A stretch of DNA of 64,000 nt, taken from positions 89,974 to 153,973 of the forward strand of contig DISK01000015.1 of the NCBI GenBank assembly GCA_002421905.1, written 5' to 3'. The notes beneath the pieces are model-generated. The model was not told where the DNA came from. It was given only the letters and a program-made list of their open reading frames with translations, and ran no database searches. The stretch is from Micavibrio sp. UBA6212. GTDB taxonomy: Bacteria; Pseudomonadota; Alphaproteobacteria; Micavibrionales; Micavibrionaceae. Each line of letters begins with the position of its first letter. The stretch's first letter is position 1. The position numbers and the translations under genes are program-made. This document shows positions 60,193-64,000 of the stretch, piece by piece.

Positions 60193-63100
60193 TTACTGCT
60201 CAATACAATAATAATAGGCTGTGTAATGATACCCGTTGCGGCATGTTTGGGTATCACTGTTGTTAAACAGCCAATATTCATTCGTCACACCAGATGTCCC
60301 AAACCATTTCGTATGAACGTCTGTTGCAGAGGATGTCCAGTTGTTGCATGTCCTCTCATTAGACGTTTGCAACGGCAGCCCATATTTGTTCGTGTTTGTA
60401 AAAACCATCCCTACGGAATAGTTTGTCGTGTTTGCTGCGTTTCTAACAATCGGGGTCAGAAAAGGTGATGAATCAGTTGACCATATATTCCCCGCCATAA
60501 CGACAGGGGTTCCATTGGTCAGCTCCAAAGTTGTCCAATCGTAACCAATCCGGTTAACCGCCCATTCAGTCTCGTTCTGACCGGAAACAATCGCTTTCCA
60601 TGTCCCTCCAAGCCCTGCTGTGGTTGCCTCGGTCTGACATCTTGAATCACCACCATCAGGTCCACCCAAATTTCCTGTCCAAGATGCTATGGGCATAATG
60701 AAGACTCGTTTTGTTACACTCCCTGTTGTGTCCCCTGTCCACACCCGCCAGTAGGCTGTCATGGATCCTGCAGTAATAGTCATTTTGTTGGAACTGTTCC
60801 CCGTTGCCGGAGCGTCCATCAAAAAGACAACAGAGTCACCATTGGTTACTGAAGCAGAAGTGACTTCTGCGCCACCGTTGACTTTGAATTTTGGATCGCC
60901 ACCCGTTGCACTTACAGATAACGTAACTGTCACGCCAGATGACATGCCACCGATAATCTGGGCGGTGGATGTTTGTCGTGATGATGTCGTAACCTGAATG
61001 GCATACGGAATGTCCAAATCAGCTGGAGTTGTATCTGCTGCAGCGGAGTCTACATCCTCAATACAATACAAAGATCTAGGATCGGCGCATCTACCATAAA
61101 TAGAGGATACCCAAGTAGACGATTGATCACTGACAACCCCAACGCGCACATATGAATACCCGCCTCCTGGGTTAGTGCTGCTATTCGTCCAATTTGAGCA
61201 TCCGTAATATGTCCCGCCATATACTGTAGAAAAACTTTGTGCATTGATAGCACCAGTTGTATCCGTTGCCGTCCATGCGGCACCCGTGTTTATAGTTCCA
61301 TTCTGATCATATTGAACAGCATGATCCAAAGAGCCGTCCCATAAATCAGGGAAACCACCATCCACAACAATATCACCATTCGTGTTTTTCAATACACCCC
61401 AGTTCCATGGAATTCTGTCTGCCGCTGATGTTGAATCATCGGAAATCAGCGGTTTCCATGCGCTTGGCAGACCAAGAGATGAACTTGCCGCCTCAGAATT
61501 ACACTTGGCCTCAGCACCTCCAACTCCCGCTATGTTTCCACCTGCATATGTGGTGCTGGTGGCAAATATTCTTGCCTCTCTGGCACTATCTGCATAGCCA
61601 ACCCACCATGTGTAGGTGTCAGAACCAAGGGTGATGGTCGCGGTGTTTTTGGTGCCCAGAACGGTTGGTGCCGTCAGGGTAAATTCCAGCGTTTCATTGA
61701 GACCAGCGGTTGTTGTCATCCCACCAACGGAGACTCCCCCTTTGATAATATTGGCAGTCCCTGCCGATGGAGAAATCTGCACATCAATTTCATCCGTTAC
61801 CCCTTGAATTGTGATGGTATTTGATGTGCCTATTGCGCCACTCGCAAACACGACTTGCGGCTGGAGACTGATATCTGTCGGATCAGTATCGGCCCCCGCA
61901 TCATTGGTTTCCATGCACAGAAGGCGCAATGTAGCGGAACATGTAGATTTCGTCCCCCTATACAAATACCCACCGGATGATGTCACCGATGCGTCACCAA
62001 CGTACGCGGTATAACTGCCCAGAGCACTCGTCCAATTATTACAGTTGTCATAGTTTCCAGAATATCCTGTTCCAGTTGCGTTCATCCCTGTCCAGACAAT
62101 TGAGGCCGGAGCCACAGCTCCCGTTTGGGAATAGTTCATTGCGGCAGAGACACTCCCATCCATAAAATCATCAATGCTGGTGGCCACAGTCTGACCATTC
62201 ATATTTTTAAGTGCCCGCCAGTTCCAAGGTAATCTGTCTATAATTTCTTGACCGGATGCAGACGTCATGACCGCCACCCAATTCCCCGGAAGGGAAGCCG
62301 CATTGGCAGTGGTTGTACAAAAACTATCAGCAACCCCGGTAGAACCGGTAGTTCCAGTTCCATAAGTGGCATTGGTGGTAAAAATACGGATGGTGTTATT
62401 GCCCGCAGTCCGGACTTTCCATGTAAAGTTCGATGACCCTACATTGGCCGTCACAATCTGTTCAAGTCCTGCCGCAGGACTATCGGCTTGCAGAGCAACT
62501 GTATCCCCATTGTTTACCGTCGTCGGAGTGGAGGTATATGCCCCGCCATTTTTTGAAAATTTGGCATTGGTGCCACCGGAGACAGAAATATTGATCGGCT
62601 GTGTAACGCCATAAATTGTGATGGCATTGGATGTTACTGTTTGCGCAGCAGTTATAACCGTAACCGGATCAAATGAGGCCGCAGCAGGCGTTGTATCCGG
62701 AGTCGGAGAAACCGTCTTTGTTGGGGTCCAACGCATACAGCGGATATAACCAGTATGAGAGCCATAATATGTCGTCATGTGTTGGCTTCCACCTGTCGTA
62801 TTTAATCCTCTAAAATTATAATGATAGATGGTATCATTCCATCCGGTTGAGGACGCATAGTGACCAGAGGATATAAATCCACCCACGGATGAACGGTTCG
62901 GATAAAAATAGGTCTGCAGTTCGTCAATGCTGGGCAGGAACCAGTCGTCAAATCCTTGGTAAACAAGCCCATCACACCAACTTGCTGCAGAAAATATATA
63001 AGAACCAGCAGAATAGGCCACAAGATCGGCCGTATTATTCTGGCCGCCAGCGGACATGTTCGGAATTCTATCGCCCGGACTATTTGTATATACGACAGCC

Positions 63101-63999
63101 GTCACGGTATCCGTTCCCCCCGCGCAAGTCGGGTTGGTCATACCTCCTGTACATCCACCTGGAGTTACCACCAGATCATAGCCGCCCAATCCGCAGCCAA
63201 GATAATAACCGCCGGGGGCGTTACCACCTGCATTACAGCCTGCAAAATTTATTGCGGTTCCATCCAGCATCGCCAAAGGCGAATTATTCCCCACGACATT
63301 CAAAGTGGCCGCATAAGACACGTTGCCCGAAGCCTTTGCCCTCACCACGATTTGACAAGTTGCGCCAGCGGCAACCGTGTTGCCGTTACAATTGTCCGAG
63401 ACAAATTCAAAATTGGCAGTATTGGACAGCGACACTGCCAGCACATCTGACGTCGCAGCAGGTGTTAAATTATTGGTCAATGTAAAGGCAACATTCGAAC
63501 TGTAACAGGTTGCAGTTCCACAAGTTCCATCCACATCCATGCCGGTACTGACATTCGGTGTCAGAACCAGACCGGAACCCCCGACACTTCCTCCGGAGAT
63601 CGCTGTCCAGCTCGTGCCATCGCAAATCTGGATTCCATTGCCCGATGCATTTCTGGCCATGATGCCGGCGGTGGTCGGGTCACAGGTGATCAGGGAACTG
63701 TCAGGCAGCAAAACGCCGCCCTGCAAATTCGCAACACCCGTTGTTTCGATGTTCTTGCTGATGACTGCCGTCCCCGGCTCGCCGGATTTGATACTCCACA
63801 ATCCACCCGATGCTCCGGTCGCCTCGTCATAGGTATAGGTGAAGATAATATCATCATCAGTCTCGACCGCTTTCGAAACCAATGGCAAATCCACAGCGCT
63901 GGTCAAAAGAAGATCGTCATCCACATCCGCCGTATCAAAATCACGACAGGTTGTGGTGAACGCTTTATCCGGCCTCGCCGAGACAATCGCCACCACCGG
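60193..63999 (-). CDS. Large modular surface protein (DUF1566 + 3 DUF1554-like units), 5' partial
   Basis: The frame is open to the right edge, so the N-terminus is outside the window; 1267 residues are visible. Residues ~1-130 include ICDGTSWTAISGG-type text found in alphaproteobacterial secreted proteins. Residues ~140-250 resemble a beta sandwich. Residues ~250-430 are DUF1566-like (WFLPSIDELQTYF, HTGYIRCMRW). Three units of ~275 residues follow (starts ~432, ~704, ~987), each an Ig-like half (GVT...I-SVSGG...NNGDTV) plus a Cys/Trp-rich DUF1554-like half (DRIPWNWxxLKNxNG, CNNWTS, C-x-LYCIE). Likely exported and surface-exposed. Function unknown. Confidence 0.8.
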   Translation of the reverse strand, partial: PVVAIVSARPDKAFTTTCRDFDTADVDDDLLLTSAVDLPLVSKAVETDDDIIFTYTYDEATGASGGLWSIKSGEPGTAVISKNIETTGVANLQGGVLLPDSSLITCDPTTAGIMARNASGNGIQICDGTSWTAISGGSVGGSGLVLTPNVSTGMDVDGTCGTATCYSSNVAFTLTNNLTPAATSDVLAVSLSNTANFEFVSDNCNGNTVAAGATCQIVVRAKASGNVSYAATLNVVGNNSPLAMLDGTAINFAGCNAGGNAPGGYYLGCGLGGYDLVVTPGGCTGGMTNPTCAGGTDTVTAVVYTNSPGDRIPNMSAGGQNNTADLVAYSAGSYIFSAASWCDGLVYQGFDDWFLPSIDELQTYFYPNRSSVGGFISSGHYASSTGWNDTIYHYNFRGLNTTGGSQHMTTYYGSHTGYIRCMRWTPTKTVSPTPDTTPAAASFDPVTVITAAQTVTSNAITIYGVTQPINISVSGGTNAKFSKNGGAYTSTPTTVNNGDTVALQADSPAAGLEQIVTANVGSSNFTWKVRTAGNNTIRIFTTNATYGTGTTGSTGVADSFCTTTANAASLPGNWVAVMTSASGQEIIDRLPWNWRALKNMNGQTVATSIDDFMDGSVSAAMNYSQTGAVAPASIVWTGMNATGTGYSGNYDNCNNWTSALGSYTAYVGDASVTSSGGYLYRGTKSTCSATLRLLCMETNDAGADTDPTDISLQPQVVFASGAIGTSNTITIQGVTDEIDVQISPSAGTANIIKGGVSVGGMTTTAGLNETLEFTLTAPTVLGTKNTATITLGSDTYTWWVGYADSAREARIFATSTTYAGGNIAGVGGAEAKCNSEAASSSLGLPSAWKPLISDDSTSAADRIPWNWGVLKNTNGDIVVDGGFPDLWDGSLDHAVQYDQNGTINTGAAWTATDTTGAINAQSFSTVYGGTYYGCSNWTNSSTNPGGGYSYVRVGVVSDQSSTWVSSIYGRCADPRSLYCIEDVDSAAADTTPADLDIPYAIQVTTSSRQTSTAQIIGGMSSGVTVTLSVSATGGDPKFKVNGGAEVTSASVTNGDSVVFLMDAPATGNSSNKMTITAGSMTAYWRVWTGDTTGSVTKRVFIMPIASWTGNLGGPDGGDSRCQTEATTAGLGGTWKAIVSGQNETEWAVNRIGYDWTTLELTNGTPVVMAGNIWSTDSSPFLTPIVRNAANTTNYSVGMVFTNTNKYGLPLQTSNERTCNNWTSSATDVHTKWFGTSGVTNEYWLFNNSDTQTCRNGYHYTAYYYCIEQ
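60200..62700 (-). repeat. Three diverged ~275-residue protein repeats
   Basis: The three C-terminal units of the surface protein are recognisably similar but diverged at the DNA level, with shared Cys and Trp spacing. They arose by internal duplication. Confidence 0.65.
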
Positions 64000-64000
64000 A

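Noticed and set aside
62889..63485. 198-residue plus-strand frame opposite the surface protein
   Set aside because: It is antisense to a well-supported modular gene and has Arg/His/Pro/Gln-biased shadow composition.

Overview
The window is a chromosomal segment from an alphaproteobacterium of moderate GC content. The evidence is the combination of FlbD, FliX and FlbT (alphaproteobacterial flagellar regulators), a DUF6468/MotE pair next to fliM, DUF2336, a DksA with a degenerate zinc finger, and the gene order dgt / SPOR / nagZ / scpA / scpB / tatABC with erpA-xthA divergent from dgt. Secreted proteins with DUF1554/DUF1566-like modules and a GH108-type lysozyme would fit a Micavibrio- or Rhodospirillales-like lineage, but the exact family cannot be fixed from sequence alone. 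No CRISPR array, insertion sequence, prophage or rRNA was seen. One tRNA (Thr, GGT) is present.

Layout. 1-2.1 kb: a FliK-like protein (5' end outside the window) and rpsU. 2.2-3.3 kb: two unknown small genes beside a duplicated terminator fragment. 3.3-5.6 kb (minus): flgB-flgC-fliE-fliQ-fliR. 5.7-7.3 kb (plus): a stand-alone FlhB C-terminal homologue, fliO and fliP. 7.3-15.5 kb: a Cys-rich exported protein, then on the minus strand fliL-fliM-DUF6468-motE, cheY-cheZ and a large TPR envelope protein. 15.8-19.5 kb (plus): flgF-flgG-[59-aa membrane ORF]-flgA-flgH. 19.7-22.7 kb: a soluble FIST chemoreceptor, dksA, fliX. 22.9-28.2 kb (plus): flgI-flgJ-flgN-like-fliK, a divergent flagellin-like gene and flbT, facing a FlaG-like gene. 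29.4-39 kb (plus): fliF-fliG-fliH-fliN, a secreted interloper, flbD, an ElaA-type acetyltransferase and flhA. 39.1-44.2 kb: GH108 lysozyme, two unknown genes, a hendecad-repeat exported protein and a DUF2336 protein. 44.3-60 kb: housekeeping (zapE, tatCBA, scpBA, nagZ, SPOR, dgt, metal hydrolase, erpA, xthA, apt, dcd, murA), interrupted by a broken GNAT/FeeM-like acyltransferase gene. 60.2-64 kb (minus): the 3' part of a large modular surface protein.

How it works together. The window encodes most of the export gate (FliO/P/Q/R, FlhA, FliH), MS/C ring (FliF/G/M/N), rod and P/L rings (FlgB/C/F/G/H/I/J, FliE) and chemotaxis output (CheY, CheZ). Flagellin proper, hook (flgE), the filament cap, motAB, full-length flhB, fliI and rpoN are not here. 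Four sequences with the strict GG-N10-GC layout of sigma-54 promoters lie upstream of flgB, flgF, the 59-aa ORF/flgA/flgH and flgI. GGCA-N5-TGCC palindromes near two of them are candidate FlbD enhancer sites. With flbD and fliX in the same window this looks like the Caulobacter-type late-structural-gene circuit. A TTAA-N7-TTAAC (CtrA-type) site precedes the flagellin-like gene.

The observations I rate highest are the unannotated 59-aa membrane ORF with its own sigma-54 promoter, the degenerate flagellin-like protein beside flbT, the lysozyme beside flhA in an organism whose FlgJ lacks a muramidase domain, the lone FlhB C-domain, and an acyltransferase gene cut by a single in-frame TAG.
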